Assembly (NCBI RefSeq): GCF_900182785.1
Contig: NZ_FXTS01000003.1
Span: forward strand, 248,001-312,000
Direction of reading: 5' to 3'
DNA length: 64,000 bases
DNA from: Oceanospirillum linum
Lineage (GTDB): Bacteria; Pseudomonadota; Gammaproteobacteria; Pseudomonadales; Halomonadaceae
In this document: piece by piece, positions 9,092 through 18,300 of the stretch
How the letters are laid out: every line of letters begins with the position of its first letter
Position numbering within the stretch: position 1 is the stretch's first letter
Translations under genes and position numbers: made by a program
The notes under the pieces: model-generated
The model's input: the letters and a program-made list of their open reading frames with translations, nothing else
Told to the model about the DNA's origin: nothing
Database searches by the model: none

Positions 9092-11029
9092 TCAAAGATC
9101 TAACTCAGCCTCCGCTGTCTCTAACTCCTCTGAAAGCAGCATCCACTCTTCTTCGATGGTCTCTGAGGCGGTACTGAGCTCGCCCTGCCTTCTGAGCAAC
9201 ACCTGCAGACGATCTTTATTCTCATCCTGATAGATCTCAGGCTCCGCAAGCTCCAGCTCAATATTACCAAGCTCTGCCTGAACCTTATCCAGCTCGGCTT
9301 CCAGCTTATCTACTTTTTTCTTCAGCGGACGTAACTGCTCCCTGCGCTGTGCAGCCAGGCGACGCTCCTCTTTACGGTCACGCTTTTCTTCGACAGCTCC
9401 CTCCTTATCACCAGACGCAGGGGCAGCCTCTGGGCCAGCGCCTTTCTGCAAGGCCAGTGTCCGGTTCTTCAACCAGACATGATAATCCTCAAGATCACCC
9501 TCAAACGGCTCAACCCGGCCATCACATACCAACCAGAACTCATCGACTGTGTTGCGAAGCATATGACGGTCATGGGAGACCAGAATGACCACTCCCGGAA
9601 ATTCCTGTAGCGCAAAAGTCAGCGCCAGCCGCATTTCAAGATCCAGGTGGTTAGTCGGCTCATCCAGCAGCAACAGGTTGGGTTTCTGCCAGGCGATCAG
9701 AGACAGAGCTAAACGGGCTTTCTCGCCGCCAGAGAACCGATTAACCTCTGTCTCCACATCATCTCCCCGAAAACCAAAACCACCCAGGTAGTTACGGATC
9801 TCCTGCTCGGAAACTTTGGGTGACAGGCGCTGAATGTGCAACAGTGCCGAGGCATTCAGGTCCAGAGACTCCAGCTGATGCTGAGCAAAATAGCCCACCT
9901 GCAGGTTTTCACTGGGTGTATAAATACCAGAAACCACTGGCAGGTCGCCCACCAAAGTTTTAATCAGGGTCGATTTACCCGCGCCGTTCGGACCTAAAAG
10001 ACCGACACGCATCCCCGGCAACAAGGTGAAGTTCACCAGACTCAGGATCACGCTGCTGTCGCCATAACCGATATTGGCATCATCCATTACTAAAAGCGGG
10101 GACGACGTTTTCTCGGTACAGGGAATAGTAAACTGAAAGGGTGAATCTACATGGGCAGGAGCAATTTTTTCCATTCGCTCCAGTTCTTTAACCCGGCTTT
10201 GCGCCTGCTTCGCTTTTGAAGCTTTTGCCTTAAAGCGGCGGACAAAGCTCTCAATTTCAGCAATACGGGTCTGTTGCTTCTCAAACTGCGCCTGTTGCTG
10301 AGCCAGACGCTGGGCACGCATAATCTCAAATGCCGAATAATTACCGCGATAGAGGTTAATCTTCTGCTGCTCAAAGTGGGCGATATGCTCCACCACACTA
10401 TCCAAAAAATCCCGATCATGGGAGATCAGCAGTAGCGTGCCGGGGTACTGGCGTAACCAGTTCTCCAGCCATAGCGTTGCATCCAGATCCAGGTGGTTCG
10501 TCGGCTCATCGAGCAGCAGCAGATCAGATGGCATCAACAATGCCTGGGCGAGGTTCAGGCGAATACGCCAACCACCAGAGAAAGACTGCACCGGTTGCTG
10601 CGTCTGAGCCATCGTAAAGCCCAGCCCTAACAGTAGCTGCTCGGCACGATTAGGTGCCGTATAACCATCCAGTGTCTCCAGCTCGGCGTGTAAGCGGGCG
10701 ATACCATGATTATCCCCGCTCGCTTCCGCCTCCGCTAAAGCATTCTGCACCTTGCGCAGCGGTTTATCGCCATCAAGGACATACTCAAGAGCTGTTTTAT
10801 CCCGGGCGTGAACCTCCTGAGCCATATGAGCGATACGCAGTTGAGGCGGGATAAGTAATTCACCTGCATCCTGATGCAGCTCACCTAAAAGCAGTTTAAA
10901 CAGACTGGACTTACCGGCACCGTTAGAACCAACAACACCGATACGCTGACCACGATGGATAATCAGGGAGGTATTTTGCAGGAGAGAGAGACTTCCCCGT
11001 TGCAGGCTCAGGTCTTCTAATGTAATCAT
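9092..11029 (-). CDS. yheS: ABC-F ATPase YheS
   Basis: The 645-residue protein has two ATPase halves and no membrane segments. Walker A motifs are GSNGAGKSS and GPNGAGKST, the signatures are FSGGW and FSGGE, and two DEPTNHLDL Walker B stretches are present. A charged linker joins the halves and a lysine/glutamate-rich coiled coil ends the protein. Length and N-terminus match E. coli YheS of the ABC-F family, whose members bind ribosomes and relieve stalled translation. A TIGR02444 gene lies divergently upstream, as in many pseudomonad-like genomes. Confidence 0.95.
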   Translation of the reverse strand: MITLEDLSLQRGSLSLLQNTSLIIHRGQRIGVVGSNGAGKSSLFKLLLGELHQDAGELLIPPQLRIAHMAQEVHARDKTALEYVLDGDKPLRKVQNALAEAEASGDNHGIARLHAELETLDGYTAPNRAEQLLLGLGFTMAQTQQPVQSFSGGWRIRLNLAQALLMPSDLLLLDEPTNHLDLDATLWLENWLRQYPGTLLLISHDRDFLDSVVEHIAHFEQQKINLYRGNYSAFEIMRAQRLAQQQAQFEKQQTRIAEIESFVRRFKAKASKAKQAQSRVKELERMEKIAPAHVDSPFQFTIPCTEKTSSPLLVMDDANIGYGDSSVILSLVNFTLLPGMRVGLLGPNGAGKSTLIKTLVGDLPVVSGIYTPSENLQVGYFAQHQLESLDLNASALLHIQRLSPKVSEQEIRNYLGGFGFRGDDVETEVNRFSGGEKARLALSLIAWQKPNLLLLDEPTNHLDLEMRLALTFALQEFPGVVILVSHDRHMLRNTVDEFWLVCDGRVEPFEGDLEDYHVWLKNRTLALQKGAGPEAAPASGDKEGAVEEKRDRKEERRLAAQRREQLRPLKKKVDKLEAELDKVQAELGNIELELAEPEIYQDENKDRLQVLLRRQGELSTASETIEEEWMLLSEELETAEAELDL

Positions 11030-11122
11030 GTGATTTTACTGTCAAAAATGTTGCGTGCGGGAATTGAAGCCTGGATCAGATCGCGCAAAAAAGAATAATG
11101 ATGAGCCCGGAGGCCGGCAACC

Positions 11123-11674
11123 ATGTCAGAACTTACCTTGTCCTATGATAACCCATTCTGGCGTTTTTCTACGAAACTCTATCGTCTGGAAACCGTTGAA
11201 GCGGCCTGCCTTTATCTTCAGGATCACCAGGGCGTCATGGTTAACCAACTGCTTTTCAGCTGTTGGCTGACCACTCAGAATGTTTGCTTCACCTCGGAGT
11301 GGCCTACACAGGTAGAGCCTGTATTGGGTTGGCATAATCAGTTTGTCGTACCGCTACGGAAACAGCGCCGTCAGCTGAAGCCTATGACAGGCGTTGAGGC
11401 ACACCTGAAGGAGATGAGCGAACACCTTCTCTCCGCAGAGCTTATCGCCGAACAGCACGAACAGGCGCTTCTTTATCTTCTTTATTCTCTGAAAAAAGGC
11501 ATGCAAACCTGTGCAGACAGAGAAACCGCCCTGCGCAGCAATCTGAAATTTACACTTAAAGATGCCAGGTTTACAGCAACAGCCCAACAGCAGCTGAAAA
11601 ACTTACTGGAAATGGTTGTTGATCAGGATATTGCCCAGGCGATTATAATAGGCTTGTCTGCTGATCAGGTTTAA
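11123..11674 (+). CDS. TIGR02444 family protein
   Basis: The 183-residue protein has the NPFWRFSTKLYR opening of the TIGR02444 family and is rich in leucine and glutamine helices. Proteins of this family are commonly encoded next to yheS in gammaproteobacteria and have no assigned function. A GGAG-type ribosome-binding site lies about 12 bases before the ATG. An overlapping frame upstream is discounted because this frame carries the family pattern. Confidence 0.85.
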   Translation: MSELTLSYDNPFWRFSTKLYRLETVEAACLYLQDHQGVMVNQLLFSCWLTTQNVCFTSEWPTQVEPVLGWHNQFVVPLRKQRRQLKPMTGVEAHLKEMSEHLLSAELIAEQHEQALLYLLYSLKKGMQTCADRETALRSNLKFTLKDARFTATAQQQLKNLLEMVVDQDIAQAIIIGLSADQV

Positions 11675-12077
11675 TCTGACCAGAATCGCCCTGCCTGCAT
11701 ACTTTAAATGCCATGGTATTTTTTATGGCAGCCAAGGGGAGCCTCTTATTCATATCCGGTGCAGAAGTGTTACCCTGATGACGGTGAATATAGATTTGAC
11801 TCTAAAGGCAACACAAATAACACAATAGCTGGAACACTTTAGCTCAATAGAAGTCTGAGTCTCCACCGCGACAGATACAAATGTCATCAACAGTATATCT
11901 GTCCATTAGCCTTATCCGCCGCTAAATAGCTTGCGGAAGGTATTAAAAGAGGCTCAGTGTATTACTCAGGCGTGCCGAAAACGGGGCCCTGGTACCAAAT
12001 TAATTAATGATAGGCTGCCCGGGATTATCTGATGTATACCCCCAGCCGGAATTCGCAGCCCCTAATAAGGAGTTTTC
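11675..12077. other. 403-bp intergenic region before the FKBP gene
   Basis: No recognised gene. A weak hairpin (TGCCAT/ATGGCA arms around 11710-11732) may end the preceding transcript. A 44-codon open frame at 11708-11842 lacks a ribosome-binding site and has no recognisable similarity. The ribosome-binding site of the next gene (AAGGAG) is at about 12066-12071. Confidence 0.45.
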
Positions 12078-12770
12078 ATGAAAAAAGCGCTACTCACCCT
12101 GACCCTCTCCGGCCTGCTTGCAGCACCCGTCATGGCAGACACGACCCCAACGACGGAAGAAGACCGACTGAGTTATAGTCTGGGACTGATCATGGGCCAG
12201 CGTCTGAAACAGGAGTTTACCGACCTGAATGTCGACATGATGTCTCAGGCCGTAAAAGACTTGTACGCTGACGGTGAGATGAAGATGACCGAAGCAGAAG
12301 TCAAAGAAACCATGCAGGCTTACCAGCAGAAGAAAATGCTGGAACAACAGGAAGCTCAGGCAAAAGCTGCTGAAGCCAACCTGAAAGCAGGTCAGGATTT
12401 CATGGTCCAGAATGGCAAGAAAAAAGGCGTTGTAACCACTGACTCCGGCCTGCAATACCAAGTACTGACTGCTGGTAATGGTGCAAAACCTGCTCTAACC
12501 GATCAGGTTAAAGTTCACTACGAAGGTAAACTTCTGAACGGTAAGGTATTCGACAGTTCTTATCAGCGTGGCGAGCCAGTCACCTTTGGTCTGAATCAGG
12601 TGATTCAGGGTTGGCAGGAAGGTCTGCAGCTGATGTCTGTAGGCAGCAAGTGGAAAATATTCATTCCATCTGACCTAGCCTATGGCCCTGGCGGCACAGG
12701 TGGCCCTATCGGCCCGAATGAAACGTTGATTTTCGAAGTTGAGCTGCTGGATATTAACCCGGAAGCCTAA
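12078..12770 (+). CDS. periplasmic FKBP-type peptidyl-prolyl isomerase (FkpA/Mip type)
   Basis: A Sec signal peptide covers residues 1-20 (MKKALL core, VMADT cleavage region). An N-terminal helical dimerisation domain (about 25-115, Lys/Glu/Gln-rich) and a C-terminal FKBP domain (about 125-228) follow. The FKBP part shows VHYEGKLLNGKVFDSS, the FGLNQVIQGWQEG active-site stretch and LAYGPGG. The layout is that of FkpA, Mip and FklB, which fold proline-containing envelope proteins. A strong ribosome-binding site (AAGGAG) precedes the ATG, and a good intrinsic terminator follows the stop. Confidence 0.94.
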   Translation: MKKALLTLTLSGLLAAPVMADTTPTTEEDRLSYSLGLIMGQRLKQEFTDLNVDMMSQAVKDLYADGEMKMTEAEVKETMQAYQQKKMLEQQEAQAKAAEANLKAGQDFMVQNGKKKGVVTTDSGLQYQVLTAGNGAKPALTDQVKVHYEGKLLNGKVFDSSYQRGEPVTFGLNQVIQGWQEGLQLMSVGSKWKIFIPSDLAYGPGGTGGPIGPNETLIFEVELLDINPEA

Positions 12771-12805
12771 CCGCCGATAGCGGAAGTCCACGCGTCACGA
12801 TATGC

Positions 12806-12834
12806 CCTGGCAGACTGTCTGCCAGGTTTTTTTT
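12806..12834 (+). terminator. intrinsic terminator of the FKBP gene
   Basis: A 10-bp stem, CCTGGCAGAC paired with GTCTGCCAGG, is followed directly by eight T residues. It lies 36 bp after the FKBP stop codon. Confidence 0.92.
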
Positions 12835-12845
12835 GTTTCAATTTA

Positions 12846-12877
12846 TTGGAATTCTGACCTACCGGTAGGCTTATAAT
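12846..12877 (+). promoter_or_regulatory. candidate promoter with a 12-bp palindrome in its spacer
   Basis: TTGGAA (12846-12851) and TATAAT (12872-12877) are 20 bp apart. The perfect palindrome CCTACCGGTAGG (12858-12869) lies in the spacer. Long spacers with a central palindrome are typical of MerR-family-controlled promoters. It would drive the DASS transporter gene at 13005. Confidence 0.4.
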
Positions 12878-13004
12878 TGTTAATTAACGTCACGGGCCTG
12901 ACCTGCCTCTGCTAAAGCCTATCCCTGACTGGACAGGCCTCCCCATAACGCCAATACTGCTTTGTACAGAGAAGCCTTAATCCCCTTCTGGAAAGGAAGC
13001 AAGT

Positions 13005-14480
13005 ATGGTCCAAACAACCTCGTCCTCTGGTCTACGCCCAATACCCGCCGTTGTGGCACTCTGTATTGGGCTTCTTATCTGGCTACTACCTCAACCTGAT
13101 ACCGTATCTGACCAAGGCTGGCTGATGCTCGCCATGTTTATTGGCACCATTGCCGCTATTATTGGAAAAGCGATGCCAATCGGAGCTCTATCCATTCTGG
13201 CCATTACACTCGTCGCCGCTTCCGGTGTTACCAGCGATAACCCTGGCACATCCATAAAAAATGCCCTGGGCAGTTTTACCAGCCCTCTGATATGGTTAAT
13301 CGCCATTGCGATTATGATCTCACGGGGTTTGATCAAAACAGGTTTAGGCGCAAGAATCGGCTACCACTTTATTGCCCTGTTTGGTAAGCGAACCCTGGGA
13401 ATCGGCTACGCCCTGGTACTATCAGAGCTAACGATTGCACCTGTTACACCAAGCAATACAGCACGGGGTGGCGGTATTGTCCACCCGATCATGCTATCCA
13501 TCGCCCGAAGCTTTGGCTCCAATCCGGAAGAGAATAGTACCGAAAAAATAGGTAAATACCTGGCTCTGGTAAACTACCATGCTAACCCGATCACTTCTGC
13601 AATGTTTATCACAGCTACAGCCCCAAACCCCCTCACGGTTAAACTTATTGCGGAAGCCACCGGGGCTGAGATCAGTCTGAGCTGGACAACCTGGGCAGTG
13701 GCAATGCTACTACCCGGACTGGTCGCTATCGCATTAATGCCTTTGTTGCTCTACTGGCTCTATCCGCCTGAGATCAAAAAAACAGAAGATGCCCGAATCT
13801 TTGCCCGTCAAAAACTCGACGACCTTGGGCCTCTGAGCCGTGGCGAAAAGATCATGTTAGCGGTCTTTTCTATTCTGCTCGCCCTTTGGGCTGACCTTCC
13901 CGTATGGTTTTTTGGAGAAGCTTATCAGCTCAATGCCACCACAAGTGCTTTTATCGGCCTGTCGATTCTTCTGATTTCCGGGGTTCTGGTCTGGCAGGAT
14001 ATTCTGGCAGAAAAAAGTGCCTGGGATACTCTGGTTTGGTTTGGGGCTCTGGTAATGATGGCCTCCCAACTAAACAGTCTTGGCGTTATCAGCTGGTTCT
14101 CCGCCAGCATACAGGAACTGATTGCACAAACCGGGCTCGGCTGGGCAGGAGCCAGTGGCTTACTGGTGCTGATTTTCCTTTACTCCCACTATTTCTTTGC
14201 CAGTACCACGGCCCACATCACAGCTATGATGGCAGCATTTCTAACTGTCGGTCTGGCAATGGGCGCACCGCCAATGCCTTTCGTTCTGATGATGGCTGCG
14301 GCCTCTTCCATTATGATGACACTGACCCATTACGCCACTGGGACATCACCTGTAATCTTCGGCTCCAACTATGTCACTCTCGGGGAATGGTGGCGTGCGG
14401 GTTTTGTTATGAGTGTCGTGAATTTAATAATCTGGGTTGTCATTGGCGGTCTTTGGTGGAAACTACTCGGATACTGGTAA
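13005..14480 (+). CDS. DASS-family (SLC13/CitT type) sodium:anion symporter
   Basis: The 491-residue inner-membrane protein has about a dozen hydrophobic helices. It carries the first-repeat motif SNTARGGGIVHPI and an ATAPNPL motif, which resemble the SNT substrate- and sodium-binding motifs of the DASS family (E. coli CitT and TtdT). Family members import di- and tricarboxylates such as citrate, tartrate, succinate or 2-oxoglutarate. The substrate here cannot be read from sequence. An AAAGGAAGC ribosome-binding site precedes the ATG. Confidence 0.92.
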   Translation: MVQTTSSSGLRPIPAVVALCIGLLIWLLPQPDTVSDQGWLMLAMFIGTIAAIIGKAMPIGALSILAITLVAASGVTSDNPGTSIKNALGSFTSPLIWLIAIAIMISRGLIKTGLGARIGYHFIALFGKRTLGIGYALVLSELTIAPVTPSNTARGGGIVHPIMLSIARSFGSNPEENSTEKIGKYLALVNYHANPITSAMFITATAPNPLTVKLIAEATGAEISLSWTTWAVAMLLPGLVAIALMPLLLYWLYPPEIKKTEDARIFARQKLDDLGPLSRGEKIMLAVFSILLALWADLPVWFFGEAYQLNATTSAFIGLSILLISGVLVWQDILAEKSAWDTLVWFGALVMMASQLNSLGVISWFSASIQELIAQTGLGWAGASGLLVLIFLYSHYFFASTTAHITAMMAAFLTVGLAMGAPPMPFVLMMAAASSIMMTLTHYATGTSPVIFGSNYVTLGEWWRAGFVMSVVNLIIWVVIGGLWWKLLGYW

Positions 14481-14548
14481 CACCTCCAGGGTACTTAAAA
14501 CTCCAGTCTTAAATTAAGCAGAACCAAACAAGAGCTGTAACAAAACAA

Positions 14549-14578
14549 CCCCCAATGTTGAGTATCAACGCTTGGGGG
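14549..14578. terminator. bidirectional hairpin between DASS and OMP genes
   Basis: CCCCCAA pairs with TTGGGGG, with an inner GTTGA/TCAAC stem. On the minus strand it is followed by TTGTTTTG, giving a U-rich tail for the outer-membrane-protein transcript. An additional perfect 10-bp inverted repeat, AGAGCTGTAA (14531-14540) and TTACAGCTCT (14599-14608), flanks it. Confidence 0.7.
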
Positions 14579-14639
14579 GCACTTCAAACAGCTAGTGATT
14601 ACAGCTCTTTATATCGCTACTGACAGGCCGAAAGTCACG

Positions 14640-15335
14640 TCAGAACCGATAACCGATACCGGCCATCAGAGCGTCCAAGTTATACTCACCCAGCGCATCA
14701 GGGTCTGTATTCAGGACACGCCGCCAGTTCAAACCCAATTGCCAATCAGAAGTCAGCAGATAACCTACGCCTAAGCCGATCATAGGCGCCCATTCATGCC
14801 CGGACTTTCTGAAGCTTTCGTTCTCTGCCGCAATAACAGTACCTGCAGCATTCACACTTTGCCCCCGAGCAAAACCGGAAGCAGTCTGATCCAACCACGC
14901 AAAGCCTAAGCGCCCCTTGAGGTGCCAGTGTTCATTCATCCGGTACTGACCTACGGCACTAAACAGTAACCCCCTCTGTTCAGCTGTTTCCCGGATCATA
15001 CGGGTACGGATAACCTCAGAACGACTGATGTCCGTGGAGCGCGAAGTAGCGGAGTTTTTCCCCAGATCAATGTAACTTAACTCAAGCGCCAGAGCAGAAG
15101 TGTATTGATAGCCTATCCCTAATAACAGAGCCCTGTCGCGGTTATCATCCGATAGGGTGGCCTGGCCGCCCTGGCCTATGATTTCGGCGTTATAATCCCG
15201 AAAGCTCCGCAGGTCTGAATCACCTCGGGCTTGCCCTATCTCCAGCACCAGATACGGAGCTGCATAACTGTTCATCGCTGCCAACAGCAAACCTACTGAG
15301 AGCATGATATGTTGAGAAAGCTGTTTGTATCGCAT
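14640..15335 (-). CDS. outer-membrane beta-barrel protein
   Basis: The 231-residue product has a Sec signal peptide (about residues 1-25, ending near SYAA) and alternating amphipathic strands. It finishes with a terminal aromatic signature (GIGYRF) as expected for a BamA-assembled barrel. Length and the GIGYQYTSALALELSYID stretch suggest a small, probably eight-stranded, OmpA/opacity-like porin. It starts 42 bp after the stop of the large DUF4347 gene on the same strand, so the two are probably co-transcribed. Function unknown. Confidence 0.85.
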   Translation of the reverse strand: MRYKQLSQHIMLSVGLLLAAMNSYAAPYLVLEIGQARGDSDLRSFRDYNAEIIGQGGQATLSDDNRDRALLLGIGYQYTSALALELSYIDLGKNSATSRSTDISRSEVIRTRMIRETAEQRGLLFSAVGQYRMNEHWHLKGRLGFAWLDQTASGFARGQSVNAAGTVIAAENESFRKSGHEWAPMIGLGVGYLLTSDWQLGLNWRRVLNTDPDALGEYNLDALMAGIGYRF

Positions 15336-15377
15336 TATAAGTTATATCCTGAATATTCAATGAAGTAGTTGCGAGCA

Positions 15378-18300
15378 CTAACCTAATAACATCCAGTCAA
15401 AGAACTGGTTGGCACCGGTGTCTTCAAAAGGAGATAAGAGTTCCGGTGTCGCCGCAGATTCCCGATAACCCAGCGCACCAGGGTCAGTAATTACGCCATC
15501 AGCTAAACCGTCATCATCAAAAACACCACCATCCTCAATGACAAAGTTCAGCTGAAGCTTATTACCTACCTGCTCAACACTGCCTCCATAGGCCTCACTC
15601 GCCAGATTGACCCAGTTTCCACTGCTGGTTTGCTTCCAGTAACCGTTGACTTCAGTGCTTTTATCAACCAGCAGGCTAAAATGCTGGATATCACCAGGAT
15701 CTGATACATCAGCTTTAAAGCTAACCAGCCCTAACGGCCTGTCTAAGTCATTGGGCTTTTCCTCCGGCGCATCCTGCTGCGTGACATCCCGCAATGTAGC
15801 AAATGCACTTATACCATCAGAGTTATCGTCACTATGATCAGTCATCACGGCTGCCAGAGTAATAAAGACCGTAGGCGCACCAGGGTCACTGGATACCTGG
15901 TCGGTATTGCGGAAAGGGACTGAAGACACATCAGACTGTTCACGGTCAGCAATACCATCACCATTACCATCCCCTTGGGCTAGCCCATCTGCGGAAGGAG
16001 CAAAGTCTTCTACGCTTTCAGGGATACCGTCGCCATCACTATCCGGCAGGCCTTTCCATTCGATTTCAGGGGGTAATGTTGCTTTAACTACTGAGGTAGC
16101 AGTACTTATTACTGTTTCAGAGGTGCCTTGTTGATCGATATAGCTGGCTTTTACCGTAATGGTTTTACCCACGTCTGCCTTGGACAAAATATAAGCTGTA
16201 TCTGTCGCGCCATCAATAATTACACCGCCAGCGAACCATTCGTAACTTAAAGTGCCAAGACCGTCTGCATCGGCAAGGTTGTTGCTGAGCGTAAGTAGCC
16301 CGCCCTGTTTGGCGGTACCATTGATTGTAATGCCTCCAGTGGGGAGAGTATTTAGATTGGTAACCGTTGCAGTGGCGGCACTTGTTACTGTTTCAAAAGT
16401 GCCTTGCTGATCGGTATAGCTGGCTTTTACCGTAATGGTTTTACCCACGTCTGCCTTGGATAAGGTGTAAGTTGTACCTGTCGCGCCATCAATGGTTATG
16501 CCATCAGCAAACCATTCGTAGCTTAAAGTGCCAAGACCGTCTGCATCGGCAAGATTGTTGCTGAGCGTGAGTAGCTCGCCCTGTTTGGCGGTACCATTGA
16601 TTGTAATGCCCCCAGTGGGGAGAGTATTTAGATTGGTAACCGTTGCAGTGGCGGCACTTGTTACTGTTTCAAAAGTGCCTTGTTGATCGGTATAGCTGGC
16701 TTTTACCGTAATGGTTTTACCCACGTCTGCCCTGGACAAGGTGTAAGTTGTACCTGTCGCGCCATCAATAATTACACCACCAGCGAACCATTCGTAACTT
16801 AAAGCGCCAAGACCCTCTGGATCAGCAAGGTTGTTGCTAACAGCGAGTGTCTCGCCTTGTTTGGCAGTGCCTTTTATTGTGACAGTGCCAGTCGGTGCTT
16901 TATTGGCTCCTTGTATTGTAATCTCAATATCTTGGTTAGCAGTGCCCCCTTTACCATCATCAGCCGTGAGCGTATAGCTCAATATTAACTCTTCGCCTTT
17001 ATTGAGATAATTGAAGCCGATATCACCAGAGTTAAAATCCCAAGTCAGCTCTGCTTGGTAAAGAGTTCCATCGGAAATAGGGGCTAGGCTAACACTGAAC
17101 ATTGATAACAGTGCTGCGTTTTCAGGTTGCTCTGCATCAGAGCTTTGATCGCTTCCATCACTGTTTTTTTCTTGAGCTGTTACGCTCGTTACAGTGACAC
17201 CTACGTCATCAGATATATTCTTATCGGTGACCAAAAGTGAATTAGATGCGGTAAGGCCGATAGCAGCTGTTAACGCTGTGCCAGATGAGAGCTTGGCCGA
17301 ATACTCCATAGCGCTGGGGATAATCTCAGTAACCCAAGCATCATTTCTAGAGCTACCATCACTAACATCCGTGGTATATTGCGTGTGATCAGTAAAGCCG
17401 GTACCAGCGATACCTGAGCTGTAATAGTCATACCCCATAAAAATAACGGTACCAGCATCGTAAGTTATGGTGGCGACAGCAGCATTGTCTTCCGTTCCAT
17501 AGATGGGATTAAAGCTGGCCACAGTTCCTTTGCCAATGGAATCAGTTGCATTGGCGTAGCTTAGGCTGCTAGCGCCATCCGCAAAAGGCGTTCCAGCGGC
17601 ATTAGCGCTGTTTAAATCCCAAGATGAACCGCTCTCAGTGGTCAGATCCCAGTCGAAAATACGGTTAAGAAACTGGGTGTCTTTGTCCCCACCTGTCCCT
17701 GTCATCATCATAACGCCGCCAGCACTAACCCAGTCACGAAGGATCGTTTTAGCAGACTCTGGAAAAAATGCTGGATCGGTAGGTGATTTATTTTCCATAT
17801 CTGTCATGAAAAAGAAACCGCTGCTGTTTAGCTGAGTCGCAAAATTATCTGCCGCAAAACTCGTTATACTCGTATCAAGGGTGTATTTTCCACCATTATT
17901 GATTACGTTCTGAACAATACTGGCTAGGTTAGCATTTTCATTACCGCTTCCAGGGGAGGAGTCGCTACCATTCAAGTTAGGATAAGAAAAAACTGATACC
18001 TGAGTTGATACATTGGCCGCACCAAACACTGGGGCATTATTTATATTCAGGTTCACCGTAGGGTTGCTAGTCAAGCCAAGAGAGCCATCTGAGGCGCTAA
18101 TCGTAATAGTGGCCGCAGCATCTCCGGTTGCACTGGTATATTGAATATTAGAGGCGGTATCAAGGTAAGTATTAATATCCGCAGCAGAACCCACCAAAGT
18201 TATCTTAGTATCACTGTCCTTGCTTCCGGTGACACCAGAGCCAACACCGGCACCATCCGCCGGTGTGGAAAAAGTACCGGCGGAAGCCGTTAAAGTCACA

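Noticed and set aside
11708..11842. 44-codon frame with protein-like composition before the FKBP gene
   Set aside because: No ribosome-binding site, no family pattern, and the start overlaps a small hairpin.
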